Origin: Streptomyces sp. CB01201
Lineage (GTDB): Bacteria > Actinomycetota > Actinomycetes > Streptomycetales > Streptomycetaceae
Assembly (NCBI RefSeq): GCF_002803085.1
Contig: NZ_NNBJ01000011.1
Span: forward strand, 149,138-213,137
Reading direction: 5' to 3'
Length of the DNA stretch: 64,000 bases
The first letter of the stretch is position 1. The number at the start of each line of letters is the position of its first letter. The notes under the pieces are model-generated. The model saw nothing but the letters and a program-made list of their open reading frames with translations, had not been told where the DNA came from and searched no databases. Shown here one piece after another: positions 23,898 to 32,461 of this stretch. The position numbers and the translations under genes are program-made.

Positions 23898-24682
23898 CCT
23901 CCGTCGAGCTCCTGACCCGGGGCGAGCTGACCGTCCTCGGGCAGATCCGCGAGGCGTCCAACGCGGTGCTCTACTGCTCCGTCGCGTACGGGGACGAGAG
24001 CGCCGAGTGCGTCTACAAGCCCGTCGCGGGGGAGCGGCCGCTGTGGGACTTCCCCGACGGCACGCTCGCCCAGCGCGAGGTCGCGGCGTACGAGGTCTCG
24101 CAGGCGACCGGGTGGGATCTGGTACCGCCCACCGTGCTGCGGGACGGCCCCTACGGCGAGGGCATGGTCCAGCTGTGGATCGAGCCGGTGGAGGGCGACT
24201 CCGGGCTGCTCGCGCTCGTCGAGGACGAGGAGCCGGCCGAGGGCTGGAAGGCGGTCGCGCTCGCGGAGGTGGGCGAGGGGCGGACCGCGCTGCTCGTGCA
24301 CGCGGACGACGCCCGGCTGCGGCGGCTCGCCGTGCTCGACGCGGTCATCAACAACGGCGACCGCAAGGGCGGGCATCTGCTGCCCGCGCCCGACGGGCGG
24401 CTGTACGGGATCGACCACGGGGTCACGTTCCACGTGGACGACAAGCTGCGGACGCTGTTGTGGGGGTGGGCGGGCGAGCCGCTCACCTCGGAGGCGGTGG
24501 GCGCTCTGAAGGGCCTGGCCGAGGCCCTTCTACCCCTGGGGGACCTGGGCGTGCGGCTGTCCTCGCTCATCACCGAGGCCGAGCTGGACGCCCTCCGCGC
24601 GCGGGTGGCCTCCCTCCTGGACTCGGGCCTCCACCCCGCCCCCTCGGGCGAATGGCCCGCGATCCCCTGGCCCCCGGTCTGA
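23861..24682 (+). CDS. SCO1664-family protein, PI3/4-kinase-like fold
   Basis: The 273-residue protein has kinase-like landmarks: a nucleotide-loop-like LGQIREASNAVLYC, the lysine region ECVYKPVAGERPLWDFPDGT, the catalytic-loop-like DAVINNGDRKGGHLL, and the metal-binding-like YGIDHGVTFH. These resemble distant phosphatidylinositol-3/4-kinase-type proteins. It belongs to the family named after S. coelicolor SCO1664. ATG 23861 has GGAAGGA 5 bp upstream; the gene overlaps DUF3090 by 37 bp, so translation is coupled. A role connected with mycothiol is suspected only from the conserved neighbourhood of mshC. Confidence 0.83.
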   Translation: MPAPERIPPRSLTSVELLTRGELTVLGQIREASNAVLYCSVAYGDESAECVYKPVAGERPLWDFPDGTLAQREVAAYEVSQATGWDLVPPTVLRDGPYGEGMVQLWIEPVEGDSGLLALVEDEEPAEGWKAVALAEVGEGRTALLVHADDARLRRLAVLDAVINNGDRKGGHLLPAPDGRLYGIDHGVTFHVDDKLRTLLWGWAGEPLTSEAVGALKGLAEALLPLGDLGVRLSSLITEAELDALRARVASLLDSGLHPAPSGEWPAIPWPPV

Positions 24683-25126
24683 CCCCGCGCCCCGTCCCGC
24701 CCCCTGGGGCTGCGCCCCAGACCCCCTGTCACGCCTGAACGGCGCTCGTCCTCAATCGCCGGACGGGCTGAAAACGCCCGATGCGGGCCAGCACCGAGGC
24801 CCTCAGGGCCGCGAGAAACGGCGCGACCAACCCCGCACGGCCCGCAGCCGAAGGCGGGTGCAGGGGCGCGAGGAACTGCGCGCCCAGCCCCGCACGGCCC
24901 GCAGGCGCAACGAGGCTTTGAGGGGCGCGGGGAACTGCGCGAGCAACCCCGCACGGTCCGCGGACGGACCACGGGGCCCGGGGGGGGGCAGGCCCGAAGG
25001 TTCGGGTGGCTTCTTTGGTCCCGGAGGGTTGCGGGAAGGGGCGGGGTGGGGGATCCAACACCCCCGATTCGGCCAAGAGCGGGATCCGGTTCGTATCCGG
25101 AACGTGCGTCCGGTTACGCTCAAGAC
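24683..25126. repeat. Intergenic region filled by dispersed repeats, copies 2a-2c
   Basis: The gap upstream of mshC carries, on the opposite orientation to the 8.8-kb copy, the GCCGGACGGGCTGAAAACGC block (about 24736-24795) and three tandem copies of the GGAACTGCGCG...CCCCGCACGG block (24801-24847, 24861-24903, 24917-24963). A CTGCGCCCCAG-type hairpin (about 24706-24721) precedes them. A run of ten G (24979-24988 region) follows. The end of the gap (25085-25126) holds the mshC promoter, with TTACGCT as a possible -10. Confidence 0.75.
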
Positions 25127-26356
25127 ATGCATGCCTGGCCCGCTTCTGAGGTCCCCGCCCTGCCTGGCAAGGGCCGCGACCTCCAGATCCACGACACCGC
25201 GACCGGCGGACTCGTCTCCCTCGACCCCGGTCCCGTCGCCCGTATCTACGTCTGCGGGATCACCCCGTACGACGCGACCCACATGGGTCACGCGGCGACC
25301 TACAACGCGTTCGACCTCGTTCAGCGCGTGTGGCTCGACACCAAGCGGCAGGTTCACTACGTCCAGAACGTGACGGACGTGGACGACCCCTTGCTGGAGC
25401 GAGCCATCCGCGACGGCAAGGACTGGGTGGAGCTCGCCGAGGGCGAGACCGCGCTGTTCCGCGAGGACATGACCGCCCTGCGGCTGCTCCCCCCGAAGCA
25501 CTACATCGGCGCGGTCGAGGCCATACCCGGCATCGTTCCGCTGGTCGAGCGGCTCCGGGACGCGGGCGCGGCGTACGAGCTCGAAGGGGACGTCTACTTC
25601 TCCGTCGAGAGCGACCCGCACTTCGGCAACGTCTCGCACTACGACGCCGCGGCCATGAAGGCGCTGTCCGCCGAGCGCGGCGGCGACCCCGAGCGGCCCG
25701 GCAAGAAGAACCCGCTCGACCCGATGCTGTGGATGGCGGCCCGCGAGGGCGAGCCGAGCTGGGACGGCGCCTCGCTCGGGCGCGGCCGTCCCGGCTGGCA
25801 CATCGAGTGCGTCGCCATCGCGCTCGACCACCTCGGCATGGGCTTCGACGTGCAGGGCGGCGGCTCCGACCTGGTCTTCCCGCACCACGAGATGGGCGCG
25901 TCCCACGCCCAGGCGCTGACCGGCGAGTACCCGTTCGCCAAGGCGTACGTGCACGCCGGCATGGTCGCCCTGGACGGCGAGAAGATGTCCAAGTCCAAGG
26001 GCAACCTCGTCTTCGTCTCGAAGCTGCGCCGCGACGGCGTCGACCCGGCCGCCATCCGCCTCGCGCTGCTCGCCCACCACTACCGGGCCGACTGGGAGTG
26101 GACCGACCAGGTGCTCCAGGACGCCGTCGAGCGTCTCGGGCGCTGGCGGGCCGCCGTGTCGCGGCCCGACGGGACCTCGGCCGACGCCCTGGTCGAGGAG
26201 GTCCGCGAGGCCCTGGCCAACGACCTGGACGCCCCCGCCGCTCTCGCCGCGGTGGACCGCTGGGCCGCGCGCCAGGACGCGGAGGGCGGCACGGACGAGG
26301 CCGCTCCCGGTCTCGTCTCGCGTACGGTCGACGCTCTGCTCGGCGTCGCCCTCTAG
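25127..26356 (+). CDS. mshC: L-cysteine:1D-myo-inositol 2-amino-2-deoxy-alpha-D-glucopyranoside ligase
   Basis: The 409-residue cysteinyl-tRNA-synthetase-like enzyme has the zinc/HIGH region VCGITPYDATHMGHAATYN, zinc-site GWHIECVAI and HHEMGASHAQ, and the KMSKSKGN loop. It lacks the C-terminal tRNA-binding domains of CysS. The opening MHAWPASEVPALPGKGRDLQ is typical of MshC. It ligates cysteine to GlcN-inositol with ATP in mycothiol biosynthesis. ATG 25127 has no ribosome site and lies close to a possible -10, so the transcript may be leaderless. It supplies mycothiol, the cofactor for the dehydrogenase at 6924-8009. Confidence 0.95.
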   Translation: MHAWPASEVPALPGKGRDLQIHDTATGGLVSLDPGPVARIYVCGITPYDATHMGHAATYNAFDLVQRVWLDTKRQVHYVQNVTDVDDPLLERAIRDGKDWVELAEGETALFREDMTALRLLPPKHYIGAVEAIPGIVPLVERLRDAGAAYELEGDVYFSVESDPHFGNVSHYDAAAMKALSAERGGDPERPGKKNPLDPMLWMAAREGEPSWDGASLGRGRPGWHIECVAIALDHLGMGFDVQGGGSDLVFPHHEMGASHAQALTGEYPFAKAYVHAGMVALDGEKMSKSKGNLVFVSKLRRDGVDPAAIRLALLAHHYRADWEWTDQVLQDAVERLGRWRAAVSRPDGTSADALVEEVREALANDLDAPAALAAVDRWAARQDAEGGTDEAAPGLVSRTVDALLGVAL

Positions 26357-26408
26357 CCCGGAGGAACGTCGGGATCACCCCCGGGACCGCCCCAACGGGC
26401 AAGCCCCG

Positions 26409-26453
26409 AACCGCCCTTGGACTCCACGCGAGTCCGGGGGCGGTTTCGTTTTT
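26409..26453 (+). terminator. Terminator after mshC
   Basis: AACCGCCC/GGGCGGTT (outer) and GGACTC/GAGTCC (inner) form a two-part stem ending at 26445, followed by TCGTTTTT. Confidence 0.85.
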
Positions 26454-26503
26454 CCTGGGCCCGCCCCATGGTCCCATGCTCGTTTGTGCGCTAAACACGC
26501 TCT

Positions 26504-29500
26504 ATGCAATCACCAATACGCACGAGAGTGGCGCTCGCGGGAGCGGCCGTGCTCGGTCTGCTCGCGGTGTTCGCCGGGCCCGGCAGCGCCCAGGCCGACG
26601 CCCTGGGCGCCCCGGCGGGCGACGGCGACACCTCCGTAGGCAATGTGACCGGCTTCGAGGCGGCGGGCGGCTCCGTCTTCACGCTGCACGCCGGCGCGGC
26701 CGAGGCCCGCGTCAGCTTCGTCGCCGCCGACACCTTCCGCATCGAGCTCGCCCCCGACGGGAAGTTCACCGATCCGACCGGGACCGACATCGTCCTGCCG
26801 CAGGGCAAGCCGCCGGCCGCCCGCTGGAAGGACAGGGGCGACCGCTACGAGCTGAGCACCGACAAGGTCACCCTGCGCGCCTTCAAGTCCCCGCTGCGCT
26901 TCGCCCTCTACAAGGCGGACGGCACCCAGCTGTGGTCCGAGACCAAGCCGCTCAGCTGGACCAAGGACACCACCACCCAGACCCTGTCCCGCGGCGCCAC
27001 CGAGCAGTTCTACGGCGGCGGCATGCAGAACGGCCGCGGCAACACCTCGCACCGCGACCAGACCGTCCAGGTGAGCGTCGACGACAACTGGAACGACGGC
27101 GGCCACCCCAACTCCGTGCCGTTCTACCTCTCCACCCGCGGCTACGGCGTCTTCCGCAACACGTACGCCCCCAACACGTACGTCTTCGGACAGCCCGTCA
27201 CCGCGAGCGCCAAGGAACAGCGCTTCGACGCCTACTACTTCGCTGGCGACCCCAAGCAAGTCATCGGCGACTACACCCAGTTGACCGGTAAGCCGTTCCT
27301 GCCGCCGGTCTACGGGCTCGAACCCGGCGACTCCGACTGCTATCTGCACAACGCCAACCGGGGCGAGCGCCACACCCTCGACGCGCTGAAGATCGCGGAC
27401 GCGTACAAGGCCAACGACATGCCCAACGGCTGGATGCTGGTCAACGACGGCTACGGCTGCGGCTACGAGAACCTGCCCGAGACCGCCAAGGGCCTGCACA
27501 GCGACTCCATGCAGATGGGCCTGTGGACCGAGGACGGGCTCGACAAGCTCGCCGACCAGGTCAAGGCGGGCCAGCGCGTCGCCAAGCTGGACGTCGCCTG
27601 GGTCGGCGACGGGTACAAGCACGCGCTCGACGGCTGCAAGGCCGCCTACCAGGGCATCGAGGCCAACAGCGACGCCCGCGGCTTTACCTGGGCGCCCGAG
27701 AGCTGGTCCGGCGCCCAGCGCTGCGGCGTCCAGTGGTCCGGCGACCAGTCGGGCAGCTGGGACTACATCCGCTGGCAGATCCCGACCTACGCGGGCGCGA
27801 CCCTCTCCGGGCTCGCCTACACCAGTGGCGACATCGACGGCATCTTCGGCGGCAGCCCCAAGACGTACACCCGCGACCTCCAGTGGAAGTCGTTCCTGCC
27901 CGCCGTGATGACCATGGACGGCTGGGCCGCCAGCGACAAGCAGCCCTACCAGTACGGGGAGCCGTACACCTCCATCAACCGCGACTACCTCAAGCTCAAG
28001 GAGTCGCTGCTTCCCTACATGTACTCCTACGCCCACGAGGCGACGAAGACCGGCATCGGGCCGGTCCGGCCGCTGGCGCTGGAGTACCCCGACGACCCGA
28101 AGGCCGCCACCGACGCGGCCAAGTACGAGTTCCTGTCCGGCGAGGACTTCCTCGTCGCGCCGGTCTACCAGGACACGACCGTGCGCGACGGGATCTACCT
28201 GCCGAAGGGCACCTGGATCGACTACTGGAGCGGGCGCACCTACCAGGGGCCGACCACCGTCGACCACTACAGCGCACCGCTCGACACCCTGCCCCTGTTC
28301 GTGAAGGCCGGCGCCGCCGTCCCGATGTGGCCCGGCATCCGCTCCCACCAGGACCGCACCGCGAACTCGCCGCTGGCCTGGGACATCTACCCGCAGGGCC
28401 GCTCCTCCTTCCAGCTGTACGAGGACGACGGCGTCACCCGCGCCAACCGGACCGGCGCCTACGCCACCCAGCGTGCCGACGTCTCGGCCCCGCAGCGCGG
28501 CTCGGGCGATGTGACGGTCCAAGTGGGCGCCAGCAAGGGCGAGTTCAAGGGCAAGCAGACCGCCCGGCCGTACCAGCTGACCCTGCACACCGGCAGCGCG
28601 CCCTCGAAGGTCGAGGTCCAGGGCCGCCCGCTCGCCCGGCTCGGCTCGAAGGCCGCGTACGACAGGGCCACCACCGGGTGGTTCTACGACGCGGGAGACC
28701 GGGGCGGGGTGGTCCTGGTGAAGACCGCGACCCTGCGCACCGACCGGGCCTTCGAGGTGAAGCTCAAGGACACCAGCGCCGTCGGCGGCAGGGCGCCCGG
28801 CTCCCCGGTCACGCCGAGCGCGCCCGCCGGGCAGGAACTCGGCGCGGGCGCTCCCGGCAAGGTGGCCGTGGACGTCACCGCCGGAAGCAAGGACGCCCGG
28901 GACGTCCGGGTTTCCGTCGCGGCGCCGGCCGGGTGGACCGTGACCCCGGCCCCCGCGCTGGACCGTGTGCCGGCCGGCACCACCCGGCGGGTCGAGGTCG
29001 GCGTCACACCTGCCAAGGACGCCAAGCCCGGAGAAGTCACGCTCACCGTCAACACCGGCTCGCGGAGCGGCAGTTCACAGCAGCGGATCGCGGTGTCCGT
29101 GATGCCCGCGCCGCCGTCGGCGGACACCTGGGCCAGCGATATGGCCTGGCTGACCTCCGTCAACGGATACGGGCCGCCCGAACGCGACCGCTCCAACGGC
29201 GAGTCGGGCGCGTCCGACGGTCACACCCTCACGCTCGCGGGCACGACCTACGCCAAGGGCATCGGCGCACACGCCGACTCCGACATCGAGGTCTACACCG
29301 GCGGCCGGTGCACCGCCTTCACCGCCGACGCAGGCATCGACGACGAGATCAACGGCTACGGGGAGGTGGCCTTCTCCGTCGAGGCGGACGGCAAGGTGCT
29401 GTGGACCTCGCCCAAGGTGACCGGTGCCTCGGCGACCGTCCCGGTCGACGTCCCGCTCGCCGGGGCACGGCACGTCCATCTGAAGATCACCGACACGAAC

Positions 29501-29557
29501 AACTCCAAGTCCGGTGACCACGGGGACTGGGCGGCGGCGAAGTTCAGCTGCGCCTAG
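26504..29557 (+). CDS. Secreted GH31 glycoside hydrolase with C-terminal NEW3 and NPCBM domains
   Basis: The 1017-residue exported enzyme has a signal peptide (about 1-32). A GH31 N-domain (50-270) carries FYGGGMQNGRGNTSH. The barrel has the predicted nucleophile Asp363 (KLDVAWVGDGYKHAL) and acid/base Asp414 (WSGDQSGSWDYIRW). Beta domains, an Ig-like NEW3 region (about 775-870) and an NPCBM/CBM51-type carbohydrate-binding domain (about 880-1017, YAKGIGAHADSDIEVY and ADAGIDDEINGYG) follow. GH31 enzymes cleave alpha-glucosides, alpha-galactosides or alpha-xylosides; the NPCBM favours a galactose-containing substrate, which is inference. No ribosome site precedes the ATG. Confidence 0.88.
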   Translation: MQSPIRTRVALAGAAVLGLLAVFAGPGSAQADALGAPAGDGDTSVGNVTGFEAAGGSVFTLHAGAAEARVSFVAADTFRIELAPDGKFTDPTGTDIVLPQGKPPAARWKDRGDRYELSTDKVTLRAFKSPLRFALYKADGTQLWSETKPLSWTKDTTTQTLSRGATEQFYGGGMQNGRGNTSHRDQTVQVSVDDNWNDGGHPNSVPFYLSTRGYGVFRNTYAPNTYVFGQPVTASAKEQRFDAYYFAGDPKQVIGDYTQLTGKPFLPPVYGLEPGDSDCYLHNANRGERHTLDALKIADAYKANDMPNGWMLVNDGYGCGYENLPETAKGLHSDSMQMGLWTEDGLDKLADQVKAGQRVAKLDVAWVGDGYKHALDGCKAAYQGIEANSDARGFTWAPESWSGAQRCGVQWSGDQSGSWDYIRWQIPTYAGATLSGLAYTSGDIDGIFGGSPKTYTRDLQWKSFLPAVMTMDGWAASDKQPYQYGEPYTSINRDYLKLKESLLPYMYSYAHEATKTGIGPVRPLALEYPDDPKAATDAAKYEFLSGEDFLVAPVYQDTTVRDGIYLPKGTWIDYWSGRTYQGPTTVDHYSAPLDTLPLFVKAGAAVPMWPGIRSHQDRTANSPLAWDIYPQGRSSFQLYEDDGVTRANRTGAYATQRADVSAPQRGSGDVTVQVGASKGEFKGKQTARPYQLTLHTGSAPSKVEVQGRPLARLGSKAAYDRATTGWFYDAGDRGGVVLVKTATLRTDRAFEVKLKDTSAVGGRAPGSPVTPSAPAGQELGAGAPGKVAVDVTAGSKDARDVRVSVAAPAGWTVTPAPALDRVPAGTTRRVEVGVTPAKDAKPGEVTLTVNTGSRSGSSQQRIAVSVMPAPPSADTWASDMAWLTSVNGYGPPERDRSNGESGASDGHTLTLAGTTYAKGIGAHADSDIEVYTGGRCTAFTADAGIDDEINGYGEVAFSVEADGKVLWTSPKVTGASATVPVDVPLAGARHVHLKITDTNNSKSGDHGDWAAAKFSCA

Positions 29558-29563
29558 CCGCGG

Positions 29564-29601
29564 GCGGGCGCCGGGCGGGGCCGTCCCCACCCGGCGCCCG
29601 C
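29564..29601. terminator. Bidirectional terminator between GH31 and aldehyde dehydrogenase
   Basis: GCGGGCGCCGGG (29564-29575) pairs with CCCGGCGCCCGC (29590-29601), with an inner GGGG/CCCC pair. The genes on either side converge. Confidence 0.75.
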
Positions 29602-29669
29602 TGTGCGGGAGGTGGCCCACCGGCGGCGAACGGAGTTCGAAAGCAAGCTGATCGGGCAGTCCCCGCACT

Positions 29670-31076
29670 TCAGGACTCCGAGGGTTCCGCCCCGTGCCAC
29701 ACCGTCGTCACATTGCAGAACTCGCGGATGCCGTGGCCGGACAGCTCGCGTCCGTACCCGGAGCGCTTCACGCCGCCGAACGGCAGCGCGGGGTGCGAGG
29801 CGGTCATCCCGTTGAAGAACACGCCGCCCGCCTGGAGGTCGCGTACGCAGCGGTCGACATCGGTGCTCTCGCGGGTCCAGACGTTGGAACTCAGCCCGAA
29901 CGGCGTGTCGTTGGCGACCGCGATGGCCTCGTCCAGGTCGCGCACCCGGTACAGCGTGGCCACCGGCCCGAAGGTCTCCTCGTGGTGGATCCGCATGTCG
30001 GCGGTGATGCCGGCGAGGATCGTGGGCCGGTAGAACCAGCCCCCGTCGAGGCCCTCGGGGCGGCTCCCGCCGCACAGCGCGGTCGCCCCCTTGCGTACGG
30101 CGTCCTCGACCAGCTCCTCCAGATCGGTGCGGCCCTGCTCGCTGGCGAGCGGGCCGATGTCCGTCTCGTCGTCGAGCGGGTCGCCCACCCTCAACTCCCG
30201 CATGCCGGCGGTGAATTGCTCGGCGAAGGCGTCGTAGACCCCGTCCTGGACGATGAAGCGCTTCGCGGCGATGCAGGACTGGCCGTTGTTCTGCGTCCGG
30301 GCGGTCACCGCGGTCCGCGCGGCCCGCTCCACATCGGCGGAGGCGAGCACCAGATAGGGATCGCTGCCGCCGAGTTCGAGGACCGTCTTCTTGATCTCGT
30401 CGCCGCAGATCGCCGCGACCGAGCGGCCGGCCGGTTCGCTGCCGGTCAGCGTCGCCGCCGCCACCCGCGGGTCGCGCAGCACCTTCTCGACGCCGTCCGA
30501 GCCGATGAGCAGCGTCTGGAAGCAGCCGTCGGGGAAGCCCGCCCGGCGGAACAGGTCCTCCAGATACAGCGCGGTCTGCGGCACGTTCGAGGCGTGCTTG
30601 AGCAGCGCCACGTTCCCCGCCATCAGGGCGGGCGCCGCGAACCGTACGACCTGCCAGAGCGGGAAGTTCCACGGCATCACCGCGAGGACCACGCCCAGCG
30701 GCCGGTAGTGGACCCGGGCCCGCTCGGCGCCCGAGTCGCGCACGTCGTCCTCGGCGGGCTCCTCGTCGGCCAGCAGCTCGGCCGCGTGCTCGGCGTACCA
30801 GCGCAGGGCCTTCGCGCACTTCGCCGCCTCGGCGCGGGCCGCCACGACCGGCTTGCCCATCTCCAGGGTCATGGTGCGTGCGATGTCGTCCCGGTCGGCG
30901 TCGAGCAGATCGGCCGCGCGCAGCACCAGGCGGGCACGCTGCTCGAAGGCAGTCGTGCGGTAGCCGGCGAACGCGGTCCCGGCCGTGGCGAGCCGCCGCT
31001 CGACCTCCTCGGGACCCATGGCACCGAAGCTCTTGAGCGTCTCACCGGTAGCCGGGTTCACCGTGGCGATGGGCAT
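29670..31076 (-). CDS. gabD: NAD(P)-dependent succinate-semialdehyde dehydrogenase
   Basis: The 468-residue aldehyde dehydrogenase starts MPIATVNPATGETLKSF. It contains GVVLAVMPWNFPLWQVVRF, the general base Glu in LELGGSDP, the catalytic Cys268 in NNGQSCIAAKRF, and ETFGPVATLYRVRDLDEAI. The short length and N-terminus match the SSADH GabD1 type, which oxidises succinic semialdehyde to succinate. A GGAGG ribosome site lies about 11 bp upstream. It reads in the same direction as the PAC2 gene and may follow it in one transcript. Other aliphatic aldehydes are possible substrates. Confidence 0.85.
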   Translation of the reverse strand: MPIATVNPATGETLKSFGAMGPEEVERRLATAGTAFAGYRTTAFEQRARLVLRAADLLDADRDDIARTMTLEMGKPVVAARAEAAKCAKALRWYAEHAAELLADEEPAEDDVRDSGAERARVHYRPLGVVLAVMPWNFPLWQVVRFAAPALMAGNVALLKHASNVPQTALYLEDLFRRAGFPDGCFQTLLIGSDGVEKVLRDPRVAAATLTGSEPAGRSVAAICGDEIKKTVLELGGSDPYLVLASADVERAARTAVTARTQNNGQSCIAAKRFIVQDGVYDAFAEQFTAGMRELRVGDPLDDETDIGPLASEQGRTDLEELVEDAVRKGATALCGGSRPEGLDGGWFYRPTILAGITADMRIHHEETFGPVATLYRVRDLDEAIAVANDTPFGLSSNVWTRESTDVDRCVRDLQAGGVFFNGMTASHPALPFGGVKRSGYGRELSGHGIREFCNVTTVWHGAEPSES

Positions 31077-31148
31077 GACCTACGACACCTCCTGAAGGCA
31101 CTGGTCCTTCGACCTTCCCGCGCGGAAGGAGGCGCCGCAAGGCGAACC

Positions 31149-31168
31149 GGGGCCACCCGGCGGGCCCC
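31149..31168 (-). terminator. Weak hairpin after PAC2 gene
   Basis: GGGGCC/GGCCCC with an 8-nt loop follows directly after the PAC2 stop on the minus strand. Without a T-run it is probably a weak or partial terminator before the aldehyde dehydrogenase gene. Confidence 0.4.
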
Positions 31169-32152
31169 CTACTCCTCGGGGCTCTCCTCGCCGGGCTCGT
31201 CGGTCTTCGGGGGTTTCGGCGGCCGGGTGCGGCCGCTGGAGGTGTCCCGCAGATAGGACCCGTCCGCCTCGGTGGCGTGACCGCCCGCGGTGGCCTGGCC
31301 GGGGCCGGGGCCGCCGTCCCGCCTGCGCAGGTACCGCTCGAACTCGCGGGCGATGGCCTCGCCGGACGCCTCGGGCAGGTCCGCGGTGTCCCGCGCCTCC
31401 TCCAGGGTCTGGACGTACTCGGCCACCTCGCTGTCCTCGGCGGCCAGTTGGTCCACGCCGAGCTGCCAGGCCCGGGCGTCCTCGGCGAGCTCGCCGAGCG
31501 GGATGCGCAGGTCGATGAGGTCTTCGAGGCGGTTGAGCAGGGCGAGTGTGGCCTTCGGGTTGGGCGGCTGGGACACGTAGTGCGGCACGGCGGCCCACAG
31601 GCTGACCGCCGGGACGCCGGCGTGCGTGCAGGCCTCCTGGAGGATGCCGACGATGCCCGTGGGGCCCTCGTAGCGGGTCTCCTCCAGATCCATGGTCCGC
31701 GCCAGGTCCGGGTCGGAGGTCACGCCGCTGACCGGCACCGGCCGGGTGTGCGGGGTGTCGCCGAGCAGCGCGCCCAGGACCACCACCATCTCGACGCCCA
31801 GCTCATGGGCGAAGCCCAGGATCTCGTTGCAGAACGACCGCCAGCGCATGGACGGCTCGATGCCGCGCACGAGGACCAGATCGCGCGGCTTGTCGCCGCC
31901 GACCCGGACCACGGAGAGCCGGGTGGTGGGCCATGTGATCTTGCGGACCCCGCCGTCCAGCCACACGGTGGGCCGGTTGACCTGGAAGTCGTAGTAGTCC
32001 TCCGCGTCCAGCGCGGCGAAGACCTCGCCCTTCCAGACCCCGTCCAGGTGCGCGACAGCGGAGGAGGCGGCATCGCCCGCGTCGTTCCAGCCCTCGAACG
32101 CGGCGATCATGACCGGGTCGACCAGCTCGGGAACGCCCTCCAGCTCGATCAC
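31169..32152 (-). CDS. PAC2-family protein (proteasome assembly chaperone 2-like)
   Basis: The 327-residue protein has the PAC2-family N-terminus VPELVDPVMIAAFEGWNDAGDAAS and the motif VVVLGALLGDTPHTRPVPV. TGIVGILQEACTHAGVPAVSLWAAVPHYV and a coiled C-terminal region follow, then a disordered, Pro/Gly/charged tail. Eukaryotic and archaeal relatives assist proteasome assembly; the bacterial function is unproven. GTG 32152 is chosen because GGAGGGAGG lies 6 bp upstream; the frame is open further 5' without a site. The genome encodes a 20S proteasome 26 kb away. Confidence 0.82.
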   Translation of the reverse strand: MIELEGVPELVDPVMIAAFEGWNDAGDAASSAVAHLDGVWKGEVFAALDAEDYYDFQVNRPTVWLDGGVRKITWPTTRLSVVRVGGDKPRDLVLVRGIEPSMRWRSFCNEILGFAHELGVEMVVVLGALLGDTPHTRPVPVSGVTSDPDLARTMDLEETRYEGPTGIVGILQEACTHAGVPAVSLWAAVPHYVSQPPNPKATLALLNRLEDLIDLRIPLGELAEDARAWQLGVDQLAAEDSEVAEYVQTLEEARDTADLPEASGEAIAREFERYLRRRDGGPGPGQATAGGHATEADGSYLRDTSSGRTRPPKPPKTDEPGEESPEE

Positions 32153-32461
32153 CCAGTGCCTCCCTCCGAAGTTCCCTTGCGTACATCCCAACCTTACGGC
32201 TTCAGACCTACCCAGCCGCAGCCCCCGTGCACGGTCCGGCACTGCCGGGAGTGACACGGGAATGAAGGTGGGGCAGGCGGGGCAGCGGTGTGTTCCGGTG
32301 CGGATTCATCCGAGCTGTGGAGCGCGCTCCGGGGGAGTATGGACGGCACCTGCGGCGTGGCGGGGATATACGTCCGATCTCCGACAGAGATCCGATGTTC
32401 GCACCGACATTCCCGTGAACGTTTCTGCGGACGTTCGTCCAAGGGTTCATCCGGCCGTTGA
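32153..32461. other. Non-coding gap with two inverted repeats
   Basis: This 309-bp gap lies between two minus-strand genes. It holds GATCTC-CGACA-GAGATC (32377-32393), GAACGT-TTCTGCGG-ACGTTC (32417-32436), and two TTCATCCG copies (near 32307 and 32446). Short open frames here have no ribosome site or codon bias. The repeats may be operators or a weak terminator for the upstream regulator gene. Confidence 0.4.

Noticed and set aside
32194..32442. Small minus-strand frame (82 codons) upstream of the PAC2 gene
   Set aside because: No ribosome site, irregular codon use and Cys/Pro/Arg-rich translation. The sequence is better explained as an intergenic region with inverted repeats.
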